The notes under the pieces: model-generated
What the model was told of the DNA's origin: nothing
The model's database searches: none
The model's input: only the letters and a program-made list of their open reading frames with translations
Made by a program: the position numbers and the translations under genes
Shown here: piece by piece, positions 35,848-45,013 of the stretch
Layout of the letters: each line of letters starts with the position of its first letter
How positions within the stretch are numbered: the first letter of the stretch is position 1
Source of the DNA: Rhodobacteraceae bacterium UBA3069
Lineage (GTDB): Bacteria > Pseudomonadota > Alphaproteobacteria > Rhodobacterales > Rhodobacteraceae
Direction of reading: 5' to 3'
DNA length: 62,313 nt
NCBI GenBank assembly: GCA_002366795.1
Contig: DFBX01000004.1
Location: 1 to 62,313 of the forward strand

Positions 35848-36061
35848 TGTTTGCACAACATCTTGCGGGCCGCTGTTCGGGCCGGTGCGGTTTTGAGGCT
35901 TTGCCGCCACAGCCCCGCGAATGCGCTGCATCTGCGTATATTTCGCGCACGGTTTCTGGTATTCTGGGCGCTGGTTACACCCGAACGGTTGTTACCTCGT
36001 ACCAGTGGCGGGACGGGGCAATTTTCCCGAACCTGCCAATAACAAGAGACAGGAGATACAG

Positions 36062-36205
36062 ATGTCGAACGGTATCAAGAGCATTCTGGCGCTTGGCCTC
36101 GTTGCCCTCGTGGCGGCCTGCGCACAGCCCGCAGAAGAAGAATACGTTGTGGTCCAACCCGAGCCCATCTCGGTCGAGCCGGTCTACACCGGCAAGTACA
36201 AGTAA
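36062..36205 (+). CDS. Very small lipoprotein (47 aa)
   Basis: MSNGIKSILALGLVALVAAC is a complete lipoprotein signal with the lipid-anchored Cys at residue 20; the mature peptide is only 28 residues, acidic and Pro/Val-rich (EEEYVVVQPEPISVEPVYTG). AGGAGATA precedes the ATG at 36062. A stem-loop (36206-36232, GACCCAA/TTGGGTC) touches the stop codon. Small envelope lipoproteins of this kind are common in Rhodobacteraceae; no function is known to me. Confidence 0.78.
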   Translation: MSNGIKSILALGLVALVAACAQPAEEEYVVVQPEPISVEPVYTGKYK

Positions 36206-36361
36206 GACCCAAGCGGGGCGGGCCTTTGGGTCCGTTCCGACCCCGCCGCATGGCAGGGTCGCGCAAATTGATCCATCTCAAAGTGTTACCCTTTCGGATC
36301 GTTATAATGTTATTAATATCATCGGATTATACGGTGATTATAACATCAAGGGGACTTCAAA
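36206..36361. promoter_or_regulatory. Stem-loop and AT-rich leader before lipoprotein gene
   Basis: After the hairpin at 36206-36232 the interval turns strongly AT-rich (about 36290-36345). GTTATAAT at 36301-36308 and ATTATAAC at 36337-36344 are perfect inverted copies 28 bp apart, in an otherwise GC-rich neighbourhood. This probably includes the promoter of the gene at 36362 and a possible regulator site. Confidence 0.45.
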
Positions 36362-36718
<357 letters not shown>

Positions 36719-36737
36719 TCTGGCGCAGATGGCATTT

Positions 36738-36764
36738 TGCCCCCTGCCGGTTGAGCAGGGGGCA
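36738..36764 (+). terminator. Stem-loop between lipoprotein gene and next gene
   Basis: TGCCCCCTG at 36738-36746 pairs perfectly with CAGGGGGCA at 36756-36764. No T-run follows and the 3' arm covers the ribosome-binding site of the gene at 36767, so it may control translation rather than stop transcription. Confidence 0.5.
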
Positions 36765-36766
36765 TC

Positions 36767-37135
36767 ATGCTGAAACATCGCGGGTTTCCCGGGCGTTTGC
36801 CCGGCACTGATTTTCAATTCGTCATCCGGCGCCCCAACCCCAAGGGTGTCACGCCCCTGACGGTGCGCGAGCGGTATCGTGATCGCCGCGCTCCCGACAA
36901 GCGGGCCGATACGTGGTTTCTGGCCGCCCTGTGGGAACATTTCGGCGACCAACCGTTCGAGCGTGGCAACCTGGATGCAGGGCGTTTGTCGTGGCTGTTT
37001 GGGCGCGAGGTGATTCCAGCGGAAGATCCTTTCGACCCGGCCTCTTACGAGGCGTTGTTGAAGATCGACGAAAAGGTGGCGCGCGCCAATTTCCCAGAGG
37101 CGCTGGACGGCTCTTACATGGGTAATTCGGCATGA
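36767..37135 (+). CDS. Conserved hypothetical protein
   Basis: A 122-residue soluble, basic protein (MLKHRGFPGRLPGTDFQF...). No recognised domain. It has several Arg-rich helices and a C-terminal segment LLKIDEKVARANFPEALDGS. The start is only 3 bp after a hairpin whose right arm contains GGGGG, the probable ribosome-binding site. Real gene judged by composition and coherent codon use; function unknown. Confidence 0.6.
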   Translation: MLKHRGFPGRLPGTDFQFVIRRPNPKGVTPLTVRERYRDRRAPDKRADTWFLAALWEHFGDQPFERGNLDAGRLSWLFGREVIPAEDPFDPASYEALLKIDEKVARANFPEALDGSYMGNSA

Positions 37136-37472
37136 TTTCGCGCGTGCAACCCGTGATTGGGCGGTCTGCCGCTCAAATTGATGCCATGCGCGTGATGCGC
37201 TTGGCGGGGCTGCGCGCTGCGGGCAGAGATGGCGGTGTAGTGGCGGCGCGAATTGCACGCGCTGGGATAGACGATCCAAGCCGTTACCCTTCCCCTGTCG
37301 GGCGGCCGAACCTTCCCCTGGGTTCGCCGCCCGCTTTTTCTGCCATTTCCAATATTTTCGTTTGCAAGCAAGGGTTTGCCGATAGAGCGCCGCCGTGGAT
37401 AAGTGGTTTGACGGAACAACGGGGTGCTGTATGCGTTTCATACTGGACAGTTGAAACGAAGGACCACTCGCC
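37136..37472. promoter_or_regulatory. Intergenic region with candidate PccR site
   Basis: This gap of 337 bp has no convincing gene; a frame opening at 37132 overlaps the next gene and looks non-coding. At 37361-37380 TTTGCAAG, six bases, then TTTGCC resemble the PccR-type site, 95-110 bp before the lipoprotein gene that leads into pccA. A promoter for the pccA unit is likely here. Confidence 0.4.
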
Positions 37473-37688
37473 ATGCAGATCAAGACGCATATCAAACCCA
37501 TTCTTTGCGCGCTCTTCGCCGCTGGCAGTTTGTCGGCCTGTGGCGACACTTTGGCCGAACAGGGCGTGCTGGGCGCCGGGGCCGGGGCCGCGGCAGCCGT
37601 TGCGCTGGACGGCAACCTTGCCGCAGGCGCGCTTGTCGGCGCGGCGGCGAACGTCGCTTATTGCAAGCAATACCCGACACGCTGCTAA
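37473..37688 (+). CDS. Small glycine-zipper lipoprotein (71 aa)
   Basis: The signal MQIKTHIKPILCALFAAGSL ends in lipobox SLSAC with Cys at residue 23. The mature part is a Gly/Ala-rich hydrophobic stretch (GVLGAGAGAAAAVALDGNLA, then AGALVGAAANVAYC), which resembles a glycine-zipper membrane segment, closed by two Cys. It is a common small Rhodobacteraceae lipoprotein type, function unknown. A terminator stands between it and pccA. Confidence 0.75.
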   Translation: MQIKTHIKPILCALFAAGSLSACGDTLAEQGVLGAGAGAAAAVALDGNLAAGALVGAAANVAYCKQYPTRC

Positions 37689-37763
37689 AGCGTCGCGCGT
37701 CTCCGCGCGTCCGGGCATCGTATCGCAGGCGCGTGGCCATGCCGCGCGCACAGACCTTTTCGG

Positions 37764-37797
37764 GACCACCGGGGCCATGCGCCCGGGTGGTCTTTTT
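37764..37797 (+). terminator. Rho-independent terminator before pccA
   Basis: GACCACC at 37764-37770 pairs with GGTGGTC at 37786-37792, extended by GGGG/CCC, followed by TTTTT. pccA starts 69 bp later and so needs its own promoter or readthrough. Confidence 0.8.
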
Positions 37798-37865
37798 CAT
37801 GTCATGACCAAAGCCAAGACCCTGCGGAGCCAATCCGCGGGGCCAAGAACCTGAAGGGACGGAGA

Positions 37866-39863
37866 ATGTTCAAGAAGATCCTGATTGCGAACCGAGGCGA
37901 GATCGCCTGCCGCGTCATCAAGTCGGCCCGCAAGATGGGCATCCAGACCGTTGCGGTATATTCGGATGCCGACAAGCACGCGCTGCATGTGCAGATGGCC
38001 GACGAGGCCGTGCATATCGGCCCTCCGCAGGCCAACCAGTCTTATATCGTGATCGACAAGATCATGGATGCGATTCGCCAGACCGGCGCCGAGGCAGTTC
38101 ACCCCGGCTATGGTTTCCTGTCCGAAAACCGCCTGTTCGCAGAGGCGCTGGAGGCCGAGGGCGTTGCCTTTATCGGGCCGCCCGCATCCGCGATCGAGGC
38201 GATGGGCGACAAGATCACGTCGAAGAAACTGGCGCAGGAGGCTGGCGTTTCGACGGTTCCCGGCTACATGGGCCTGATCGAGGACGCGGAAGAGGCGGTC
38301 AAGATTTCCAACCAGGTCGGCTATCCGGTGATGATCAAGGCATCGGCTGGCGGTGGCGGCAAGGGGATGCGCATCGCGTGGAACGACGCCGAGGCGCGCG
38401 AGGGTTTCCAGTCATCCAAGAACGAGGCGGCGAATTCCTTTGGCGATGACCGGATCTTCATCGAGAAATTCGTCACGCAGCCGCGCCACATCGAAATTCA
38501 GGTGTTGGGCGACAAGCACGGCAATGTGCTGTATCTGAACGAGCGCGAATGTTCGATCCAGCGGCGCAACCAGAAGGTTGTCGAAGAAGCGCCTTCGCCC
38601 TTCCTGGACGAAGCCACCCGCAAGGCCATGGGCGAGCAATCGGTCGCCTTGGCGAAAGCGGTGGATTATTGCAGCGCGGGCACGGTGGAATTCATCGTGG
38701 ATGGCGACAAGAACTTCTACTTCCTGGAAATGAACACCCGCTTGCAGGTGGAGCACCCCGTGACCGAGCTGATCACCGGCATCGACCTGGTCGAGCAGAT
38801 GATCAAGGTGGCCTGGGGCGACAAGCTGGCGATGGAGCAAAAGGACATCGGCATCAACGGCTGGGCCATTGAAAACCGTCTGTATGCCGAAGACCCCTAT
38901 CGCGGCTTTCTGCCGTCGATCGGGCGTCTGTCGCGTTACCGCCCGCCCGAGGAGGTGGTCGAGCAGAGCCATGTCGTGCGCAACGATACCGGCGTCTACG
39001 AGGGCGGCGAGATCAGCATGTATTACGACCCGATGATCGCCAAGCTGTGCACATGGGCCCCGACCCGCGGCGACGCGATCGAGGCGATGCGCGATGCGCT
39101 GGACAGCTTCGAGGTCGAAGGCATCGGCCACAACCTGCCGTTTCTGTCGGCGGTGATGGACCACCCGAAATTCGTGTCGGGCGAGATGACGACCGCCTTT
39201 ATCGAAGAAGAATATCCCGAGGGCTTCCAAGGGGTTGAACTGCCCGAGCCGGTGCTGAAAAAGATCGCCGCCGCTTGCGCCGCAATGCATCGCGTTGCCG
39301 AGATTCGCCGCACCCGCGTTTCGGGCCGGATGGACAACCACGAGCGCCGCGTCGGCACCGATTGGGTGGTTTCGGTTCAGGGCCACGATTACCCTGTGGT
39401 GGTGCGCGCCGATCACGACGGATCGACCATCCAGTTCGAGGACAGCGCGCTGCGCGTCACGTCGGACTGGACGCCGGGCGATCAGTTGGCCGTGGTCAAC
39501 GTGGCCGGTGAAGAGGTCGTGTTGAAGGTCGGCAAGATCTCGGGGGGGTTCCGGATTCGTAGCCGCGGCGCGGATTTGAAAGTGCATGTGCGCAGCCCGC
39601 GTCAGGCCGATCTGGCCAAGCTGATGCCGGAAAAACTGCCGCCCGATACGTCGAAAATGCTGCTGTGCCCGATGCCGGGTCTGGTGGTGAAGATCGACGT
39701 GGAAGAAGGGCAGGAGGTGCAGGAAGGCCAGGCACTTTGCACGATCGAGGCCATGAAGATGGAAAACATCCTGCGCGCCGAGCGCAAGGGCGTCGTGTCC
39801 AAGATCAACGCAGGTGCTGGTGACAGCCTTGCCGTGGACGAAGTCATCATGGAGTTCGAATAA
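37866..39863 (+). CDS. pccA: Propionyl-CoA carboxylase alpha subunit (biotin carboxylase and carrier)
   Basis: This 665-residue protein carboxylates its own biotin with ATP and bicarbonate. The N-terminal biotin-carboxylase domain (about 1-450) has KKILIANRGEIACRVIKSAR, the ATP motif ASAGGGGKGMRIAW and FLEMNTRLQVEHPVTEL. A BT linker domain (about 460-590) binds PccB, and the carrier domain has IEAMKMENIL with biotinylated Lys near residue 631. The length matches bacterial PccA. A lipoprotein gene follows after 3 bp. Confidence 0.97.
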   Translation: MFKKILIANRGEIACRVIKSARKMGIQTVAVYSDADKHALHVQMADEAVHIGPPQANQSYIVIDKIMDAIRQTGAEAVHPGYGFLSENRLFAEALEAEGVAFIGPPASAIEAMGDKITSKKLAQEAGVSTVPGYMGLIEDAEEAVKISNQVGYPVMIKASAGGGGKGMRIAWNDAEAREGFQSSKNEAANSFGDDRIFIEKFVTQPRHIEIQVLGDKHGNVLYLNERECSIQRRNQKVVEEAPSPFLDEATRKAMGEQSVALAKAVDYCSAGTVEFIVDGDKNFYFLEMNTRLQVEHPVTELITGIDLVEQMIKVAWGDKLAMEQKDIGINGWAIENRLYAEDPYRGFLPSIGRLSRYRPPEEVVEQSHVVRNDTGVYEGGEISMYYDPMIAKLCTWAPTRGDAIEAMRDALDSFEVEGIGHNLPFLSAVMDHPKFVSGEMTTAFIEEEYPEGFQGVELPEPVLKKIAAACAAMHRVAEIRRTRVSGRMDNHERRVGTDWVVSVQGHDYPVVVRADHDGSTIQFEDSALRVTSDWTPGDQLAVVNVAGEEVVLKVGKISGGFRIRSRGADLKVHVRSPRQADLAKLMPEKLPPDTSKMLLCPMPGLVVKIDVEEGQEVQEGQALCTIEAMKMENILRAERKGVVSKINAGAGDSLAVDEVIMEFE

Positions 39864-39866
39864 CCC

Positions 39867-40400
39867 ATGCGCACTGGCCGGCTTCATATGCTTCTGCGAC
39901 CCGTTTCGGTGGGGGTGGTGGCCGTGGGGCTGGCCGGTGTTCTGTCCGGGTGCGACCGTGACAAGCCGGATGACCTGCGTGGGCGGGTCGGCCAGTGGTT
40001 CGCGCTTGGCGATACGTTGTATTTCAATTCGACCATGCACTGCACCGCGGCGCTTTATGAACTGGATACCGATGATCTGAAGGCGGCGCTGCCCCTGTCA
40101 GGCAGCGTCGGCGAGGCTTTGGCGCGGCTGAAGGTCGCCGGGATCATCGCGCTGAGGGATGACGGGCAAAGCCCCGATGTGGGCTTTGTCGAGATGATGA
40201 ACATGAACCGAGAGATGGGCGTGGCGCTGCAAGCCACCGCGCTGGAGGGCAAGTCCTGCATGGACGAAACCGCCGTCAGCGCGCTGCACTATGCCATGAG
40301 CGAGCCGCGTTCGGTCATGGTTTATGACCGCGCGGCGGGGCTTTTGGTGCTGATGGACCCCGCGCACGGTTTCGTCGTGGTCGCGGGGAGCGGCGATTGA
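39867..40400 (+). CDS. Predicted lipoprotein after pccA
   Basis: A 177-residue protein with a signal sequence ending in lipobox VLSGC (Cys 29). The mature part has FNSTMHCTAALYELDTDD and a later Cys (KSCMDETAVSALHYAMSE). No known domain recognised. The ATG is 3 bp after the pccA stop, so it is cotranscribed with pccA; it is convergent with the DUF4174 gene, 4 bp away. Confidence 0.7.
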   Translation: MRTGRLHMLLRPVSVGVVAVGLAGVLSGCDRDKPDDLRGRVGQWFALGDTLYFNSTMHCTAALYELDTDDLKAALPLSGSVGEALARLKVAGIIALRDDGQSPDVGFVEMMNMNREMGVALQATALEGKSCMDETAVSALHYAMSEPRSVMVYDRAAGLLVLMDPAHGFVVVAGSGD

Positions 40401-40404
40401 TGGG

Positions 40405-40851
40405 TTATTCCTTGCCCAGTTCCTCGCGCACCTCTTGCAGGCGGGTCGGCCATTTGTCGATGGAGCGGCTGATCTCGCGCACGGTCCATGGCGCGGGTTT
40501 GCGCAGTTTGACCTGCCCGTCCTTGTCGATCAGCACCAGGTTGAATCCGCGCGGGCGCAACGTCTGGCGCAAATCCGACTTTGCCTTGGGGTCGGTGTCG
40601 GTCAGGATCACCACGTCGCGCAGCAGCAGCGAGGCGGGATCTTCGGCCAGGAACCGCATCTGTTCGACGAAACGCGGGTCCAGCGGGCTGTCGGCAAAGA
40701 CGACGATGGGCCTTTTTATCCATAGAAATTCGTTCAAATCCGCCTCAACCGCGTTTGCCATAGGCAATTCGGGGGCTTCGGCGGGGGTTTCCTGCGCAAC
40801 CAGCGGCGAGGCCAGAAAAGCAAGGAAAACAAGGGCGATACGCGGGATCAT
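40405..40851 (-). CDS. DUF4174 periplasmic protein
   Basis: This 148-residue protein has a signal peptide (LVFLAFLASPLVAQ) and a DUF4174 domain: RPIVVFADSPLDPRFVEQM, then LLRDVVILTDTDP, FNLVLIDKDGQVKLRKPAPW and an end helix. The fold is thioredoxin-like without the CxxC motif. Function unknown. It is the only minus-strand gene within the pccA-mutase segment, so the mutase probably has its own promoter at about 40860-40960. Confidence 0.85.
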   Translation of the reverse strand: MIPRIALVFLAFLASPLVAQETPAEAPELPMANAVEADLNEFLWIKRPIVVFADSPLDPRFVEQMRFLAEDPASLLLRDVVILTDTDPKAKSDLRQTLRPRGFNLVLIDKDGQVKLRKPAPWTVREISRSIDKWPTRLQEVREELGKE

Positions 40852-41028
40852 GGCTCCTCCTGTTCAGACAGATATAGGCATGATGCGCGGCAATGCGAAT
40901 AGGTCATGTTGTCAAAGGCTTAATATTCTCAAGATTAATCCCTTGGTGAGAGGTATTGTCCAATGATGAGGGAAGGAAATTCACCCTCGCAAGACTTTGC
41001 GGAGCTCTCGCATAGGGCGGGCAAGACG

Positions 41029-41967
41029 ATGGACGTTATTCTTCATATCGGGGCGCATCGCACGGCGTCGACCAGTTTCCAGTTCTACATGCGCGAAAAC
41101 GCGCGGGAACTGGCCGCCGAAGGCGTCGGGTTCTGGGGGCCATTGCGCACACGCAACGGGGTGCTGACAGGCGTGGTGCCGGTGCCGGGCGGCTTGCGGC
41201 CGCGAAAACAGATGAAACTGGCCAAGGGGCGCATTCAGATCCATTGCGAGCGGGCCGAGGTGAACGGGATCAAGCAGCTGATCGTCAGCGACGAGAACAT
41301 GATCGGATCACTGCGGCAAAGCGTGCGCGACGTGGCGCTGTATCAGGGCGCGGGCGAACGGATGGCGCGTTTCGCCGAAGCCTTCGATGGGCGCATCAGC
41401 CGTGTCTGCCTGTCGATCCGGTCTTATGATTCTTTCTGGTCCTCGGCGCTGGCATTCGCCGTTGGGCGGGGGAACAAGGTGCCCAACGCGGGGCGGCTGG
41501 CCGGGTTCTTGGCAAACCGGCGCGGCTGGCGCGATGTCATCACCGATGTGGCCTGCGCTGTGCCGGGGGCCGATATCATGGTGCTGCCCTATGAAAGTTT
41601 TGGCGGCCGGGCCGAGCGCAAGCTGGAACTGATGCTGGAAGAGCGGATCGACGCGCCGATGAAATCGGCCCGCGTCTGGATGAACCGCGGCCCGCAACTG
41701 GCCGAACTGCGCCGTATCGTGGCCGACCGCGGCGGCGATCCGGCCCTGCTGCCCGAGGGAGAGGGCCGCTACAATCCATTCGACGCATCGCAGATCGCTG
41801 CGCTGCGAGAGGCATATGCGGACGATCTGTTCTGGCTGACCGCCGGGGCCGATGGTCTGGCACGACTGATCACCGAGAATGGGCGGATGAAAGACGGGGA
41901 AACCCCGCGCACCGCCGGACAAGAGAGAGGACAAGACAATGACCAGCAAAAAGGACGAGTGGCGTAG
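41029..41967 (+). CDS. Sulfotransferase-like hypothetical protein
   Basis: About 312 residues, from ATG 41029 (MDVILHIGAHRTASTSFQFY). The opening resembles the PAPS-binding 5' loop of sulfotransferases (HIGAHRTASTS), and SDENMIGS plus CLSIRSYDSFWSSALAF fit the 3'-phosphate-binding region. The rest is helical. No sulfotransferase partner is nearby, and this gene type regularly precedes the mutase in Rhodobacteraceae. Its 3' end overlaps the mutase start by 29 bp in another frame, which implies coupled translation. Confidence 0.7.
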   Translation: MDVILHIGAHRTASTSFQFYMRENARELAAEGVGFWGPLRTRNGVLTGVVPVPGGLRPRKQMKLAKGRIQIHCERAEVNGIKQLIVSDENMIGSLRQSVRDVALYQGAGERMARFAEAFDGRISRVCLSIRSYDSFWSSALAFAVGRGNKVPNAGRLAGFLANRRGWRDVITDVACAVPGADIMVLPYESFGGRAERKLELMLEERIDAPMKSARVWMNRGPQLAELRRIVADRGGDPALLPEGEGRYNPFDASQIAALREAYADDLFWLTAGADGLARLITENGRMKDGETPRTAGQERGQDNDQQKGRVA

Positions 41968-44068
41968 CCTTGCGGAAAAGGAACTGCGCGGGCGCCCGCT
42001 GGAGGATCTGACCTGGAAGACCCTTGAAGGGATCGAGGTTCAGCCCCTTTACACCGAAGAAGACGTGGCCGGGCTGCCCCATATGGGCAGTATTCCCGGT
42101 TTTGGCCCGTTCACGCGCGGCGTGAAGGCGACCATGTATGCGGGCCGTCCCTGGACGATACGGCAATATGCGGGGTTCTCCACTGCCGAGGAATCCAACG
42201 CATTCTATCGCCGCAACTTGGCCGCTGGCCAGCAAGGTGTTTCGGTCGCCTTCGATCTGGCGACGCACCGCGGCTATGATTCCGATCACCCCCGCGTGGT
42301 CGGTGATGTGGGCAAGGCCGGCGTGGCCATCGATTCAGTCGAGGACATGAAAGTGCTGTTCGACGGTATCCCGCTGGACAAGGTATCGGTGTCGATGACC
42401 ATGAACGGCGCGGTCATCCCGATCCTGGCGAATTTCATCGTGACGGGCGAGGAGCAGGGCCATGACAAGGCGCTGCTGGCGGGCACCATTCAGAATGACA
42501 TTCTGAAGGAGTTCATGGTGCGCAACACCTATATCTACCCGCCCGAGCCGTCGATGCGGATCATTTCGGACATCATCGAATACACCTCGAACGAGATGCC
42601 GAAGTTCAACTCGATCTCGATTTCCGGCTATCACATGCAGGAAGCGGGCGCGAACCTGGTGCAGGAGCTGGCCTATACCCTGGCCGACGGGCGCGAATAT
42701 GTGCGCGCGGCGATCGAGGCGGGGATGGACGTGGACAAGTTCGCGGGCCGTCTGTCCTTCTTCTTTGCGATCGGTATGAATTTTTTCATGGAGGCCGCGA
42801 AACTGCGGGCGGCGCGCCTGTTGTGGCACCGCATCATGACGGAATTCGGGGCGAAATCGGACCGGTCCAAGATGCTGCGCACACACTGCCAGACCTCGGG
42901 CGTGAGTTTGCAGGAGCAAGACCCCTATAACAACGTGATCCGCACCGCCTATGAGGCGATGTCGGCGGTTCTGGGTGGCACGCAATCCTTGCACACCAAC
43001 GCGCTGGACGAAGCCATCGCGCTGCCCACCGATTTCTCGGCGCGGATCGCGCGCAACACCCAGCTGGTGCTGCAAGAGGAAACCGGCGTGACCAATGTGG
43101 TCGATCCGCTGGCGGGATCCTATTACGTGGAAAGCCTGACGCATGAGCTGGCCGAAAAAGCCTGGGCCCTGATCGAAGAGGTCGAGGAGATGGGCGGCAT
43201 GACCAAGGCCGTGGCGTCGGGCATGCCCAAGCTGCGGATCGAGGAATCCGCCGCCACCCGTCAGGCGAAGATCGACAAGGGCGACGAGGTGATCGTCGGC
43301 GTGAACAAGTATCGTAAGGAAAAAGAAGACCCGATCGACATTCTGGACGTGGACAACGTAGCCGTGCGTGAAAGCCAGATCAAACGGTTGGAGCAGATGC
43401 GCGCCACCCGCGATCAGGCGGCATGTGACGCGGCACTGGCCGAGTTGGATCGCCGCGCGCGCGAAGGCGGCAACCTGTTGGAAGCTGCGGTCGAGGCCAG
43501 CCGCGCCCGCGCATCCGTTGGGGAAATCAGCATGGCAATGGAAAACGTGTTCGGACGTCACAGGGCGGAGGTGAAGACTTTGGCAGGGGTATACGGAGCC
43601 GCCTACGAGGGCGACGAAGGGTTTGCCGCCATACAGAAATCGGTCGAGGATTTCGCAGCGGACGAGGGGCGCCGCCCGCGTATGCTGGTGGTCAAGATGG
43701 GGCAGGACGGTCACGACCGCGGTGCCAAGGTGATCGCCACCGCTTTTGCCGATATCGGGTTCGACGTGGACGTGGGTCCGCTGTTCCAGACGCCGGACGA
43801 GGCGGCTCAGGACGCGGTGGACAACGATGTGCACGTGGTCGGGATTTCCAGCCAGGCGGCGGGGCACAAGACGCTGGCACCGCAGCTGATCGAGGCGCTG
43901 AAGGCCAAGGATGCGGGCGATATCATCGTGATCTGCGGCGGGGTCATTCCGCAGCAGGATTACGAGTTCCTGCAAAAGGCTGGGGTGAAGTCGATCTTTG
44001 GCCCCGGCACCAATATCCCCGAGGCGGCACAGGATATTCTGCGCCTGATCCGCGAGGCGCGCGCCTGA
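41939..44068 (+). CDS. Methylmalonyl-CoA mutase
   Basis: This 709-residue adenosylcobalamin enzyme interconverts methylmalonyl-CoA and succinyl-CoA. The TIM-barrel half has TMYAGRPWTIRQYAGFSTAEES and GVSVAFDLATHRGYDSDHPR, with substrate-binding residues intact. The C-terminal B12 domain has DGHDRGAKVIATAFADIGFD, with His of DGH (about residue 592) as the cobalt ligand, and GGVIPQQDYEFL. It is a single-chain enzyme (ScpA/McmA type). Epimerase and chaperone genes are not in the window. No cobalamin riboswitch was seen upstream. Confidence 0.96.
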   Translation: MTSKKDEWRSLAEKELRGRPLEDLTWKTLEGIEVQPLYTEEDVAGLPHMGSIPGFGPFTRGVKATMYAGRPWTIRQYAGFSTAEESNAFYRRNLAAGQQGVSVAFDLATHRGYDSDHPRVVGDVGKAGVAIDSVEDMKVLFDGIPLDKVSVSMTMNGAVIPILANFIVTGEEQGHDKALLAGTIQNDILKEFMVRNTYIYPPEPSMRIISDIIEYTSNEMPKFNSISISGYHMQEAGANLVQELAYTLADGREYVRAAIEAGMDVDKFAGRLSFFFAIGMNFFMEAAKLRAARLLWHRIMTEFGAKSDRSKMLRTHCQTSGVSLQEQDPYNNVIRTAYEAMSAVLGGTQSLHTNALDEAIALPTDFSARIARNTQLVLQEETGVTNVVDPLAGSYYVESLTHELAEKAWALIEEVEEMGGMTKAVASGMPKLRIEESAATRQAKIDKGDEVIVGVNKYRKEKEDPIDILDVDNVAVRESQIKRLEQMRATRDQAACDAALAELDRRAREGGNLLEAAVEASRARASVGEISMAMENVFGRHRAEVKTLAGVYGAAYEGDEGFAAIQKSVEDFAADEGRRPRMLVVKMGQDGHDRGAKVIATAFADIGFDVDVGPLFQTPDEAAQDAVDNDVHVVGISSQAAGHKTLAPQLIEALKAKDAGDIIVICGGVIPQQDYEFLQKAGVKSIFGPGTNIPEAAQDILRLIREARA

Positions 44069-44071
44069 GTG

Positions 44072-44195
44072 CGGCGGGGGTGGCCCCGCCGTCCGAGGAC
44101 GAGCGTGCCCACCCTCCCTTGCCCTGACTTTGGGTTGCGTCCGCAGGAAAAAGGGTGATCCAGACAAGACGGGCGTGCGCCAAGCGCACGCCCGT
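44072..44195 (+). terminator. Terminator region after methylmalonyl-CoA mutase
   Basis: CGGCGGGG/CCCCGCCG forms a hairpin at about 44072-44091. A perfect 12-bp stem (ACGGGCGTGCGC, loop CAA, GCGCACGCCCGT; 44169-44195) then precedes TTCCTTTC. The second is the likelier terminator. Confidence 0.7.
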
Positions 44196-44271
44196 TTCCT
44201 TTCTCAATCCCGTCTTGATGCGCGGAGTGCCATGTAAAACAAGGGAAACTCCGCGCTTTGCCCTTTGCCGA

Positions 44272-44898
44272 TCAACTGCGCGATGGGAAAATCCCCTGGG
44301 TGGCCACGCACCAGTTCAACGCGATATAGGGCGGGCGGTTTTCATGCGGCTGGTTGTTGCCGGCCGGACCGATGCTGTCGGGCTGCATCTGAACGTCGGC
44401 GTTGCCGTTGCCATAGATGCTCAGGTCATTGCCGTCGATCTGGACATTCGGCCAAGCGAGGATATCCCCTTTGGGGCGGCGTTGGTCGGCCACGGCGTTG
44501 GTGGCGTTCAGCGCATGGGTATGCGCGGGCATTTGCTGCGTGTTCAGCGTAACGGTTTCTGTCCCGCCCTTTGCGCCGATCGGATAGTTGCTCAGGCCGG
44601 GGCCTTGACCATATGCGAGGGGCGCGCGACCGCGCAGGTCGGGCAGCGCGAAAGTGGTGCGTCCGTCGCCGCCATAGTACGTGCCATAGAGCGAGAACAG
44701 GGCGGTATTGCTGCTGATCGGCAGCAACTGGCCCGCCGCAGCCGCATAGCCGCGCGGGCAGAAATTGAAGCCGAACAGCTTGATTTCGCCCAGGATGGCC
44801 TCTTGTGCCTGTGCCTTGTCCGCGGGCAAAAGCGTCAGGACCGAGAGCGCAGCCACTGCGGCTGTCTGTGTCAGGCGACGAAGGGATATGGGGTTCAT
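44272..44898 (-). CDS. Secreted phage tail collar-domain protein
   Basis: This 208-residue protein has a signal peptide (VAALSVLTLLPADKAQA) followed by a tail-collar (MdpB/microcystin-dependent protein) domain: LGEIKLFGFNFCPRGYAAAA, SLYGTYYGGDGRTTFALPDL, RGRAPLAYGQGPGLSNYPIG and NTQQMPAHTHALNA. The end is the usual PYIALNWCVATQGIFP. No other phage genes are near, so it belongs to the secreted bacterial branch, of uncertain function. Single gene, convergent with the mutase terminator. Confidence 0.88.
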   Translation of the reverse strand: MNPISLRRLTQTAAVAALSVLTLLPADKAQAQEAILGEIKLFGFNFCPRGYAAAAGQLLPISSNTALFSLYGTYYGGDGRTTFALPDLRGRAPLAYGQGPGLSNYPIGAKGGTETVTLNTQQMPAHTHALNATNAVADQRRPKGDILAWPNVQIDGNDLSIYGNGNADVQMQPDSIGPAGNNQPHENRPPYIALNWCVATQGIFPSRS

Positions 44899-45013
44899 TG
44901 GGAAATGTCCTTAACCTTGATGTCATTGTTCAAGCAGGGCTTCCCCCCTGCCTGTGAAAAAGCAACGCTTGAATAGTTAACGGTCTCAAGTGACAATCAC
45001 GAAAGGGCGGGTG

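Noticed and set aside
32260..35931. A minus-strand open frame of more than 1200 codons
   Set aside because: Only its last 327 codons (MFS protein) are real. The rest is antisense to pccB, with no domains and typical high-GC shadow composition.
37132..37854. Open frame overlapping the 71-aa lipoprotein gene and the terminator
   Set aside because: It crosses a clear terminator and a well-supported lipoprotein gene, and its composition looks non-coding.
40860..41028. Cobalamin riboswitch before the B12-dependent mutase region
   Set aside because: No B12-box-like sequence or multi-stem fold was seen in the interval.
44272..44898. Prophage remnant, from the tail-collar gene
   Set aside because: The protein has a signal peptide and stands alone; no other phage genes are near.
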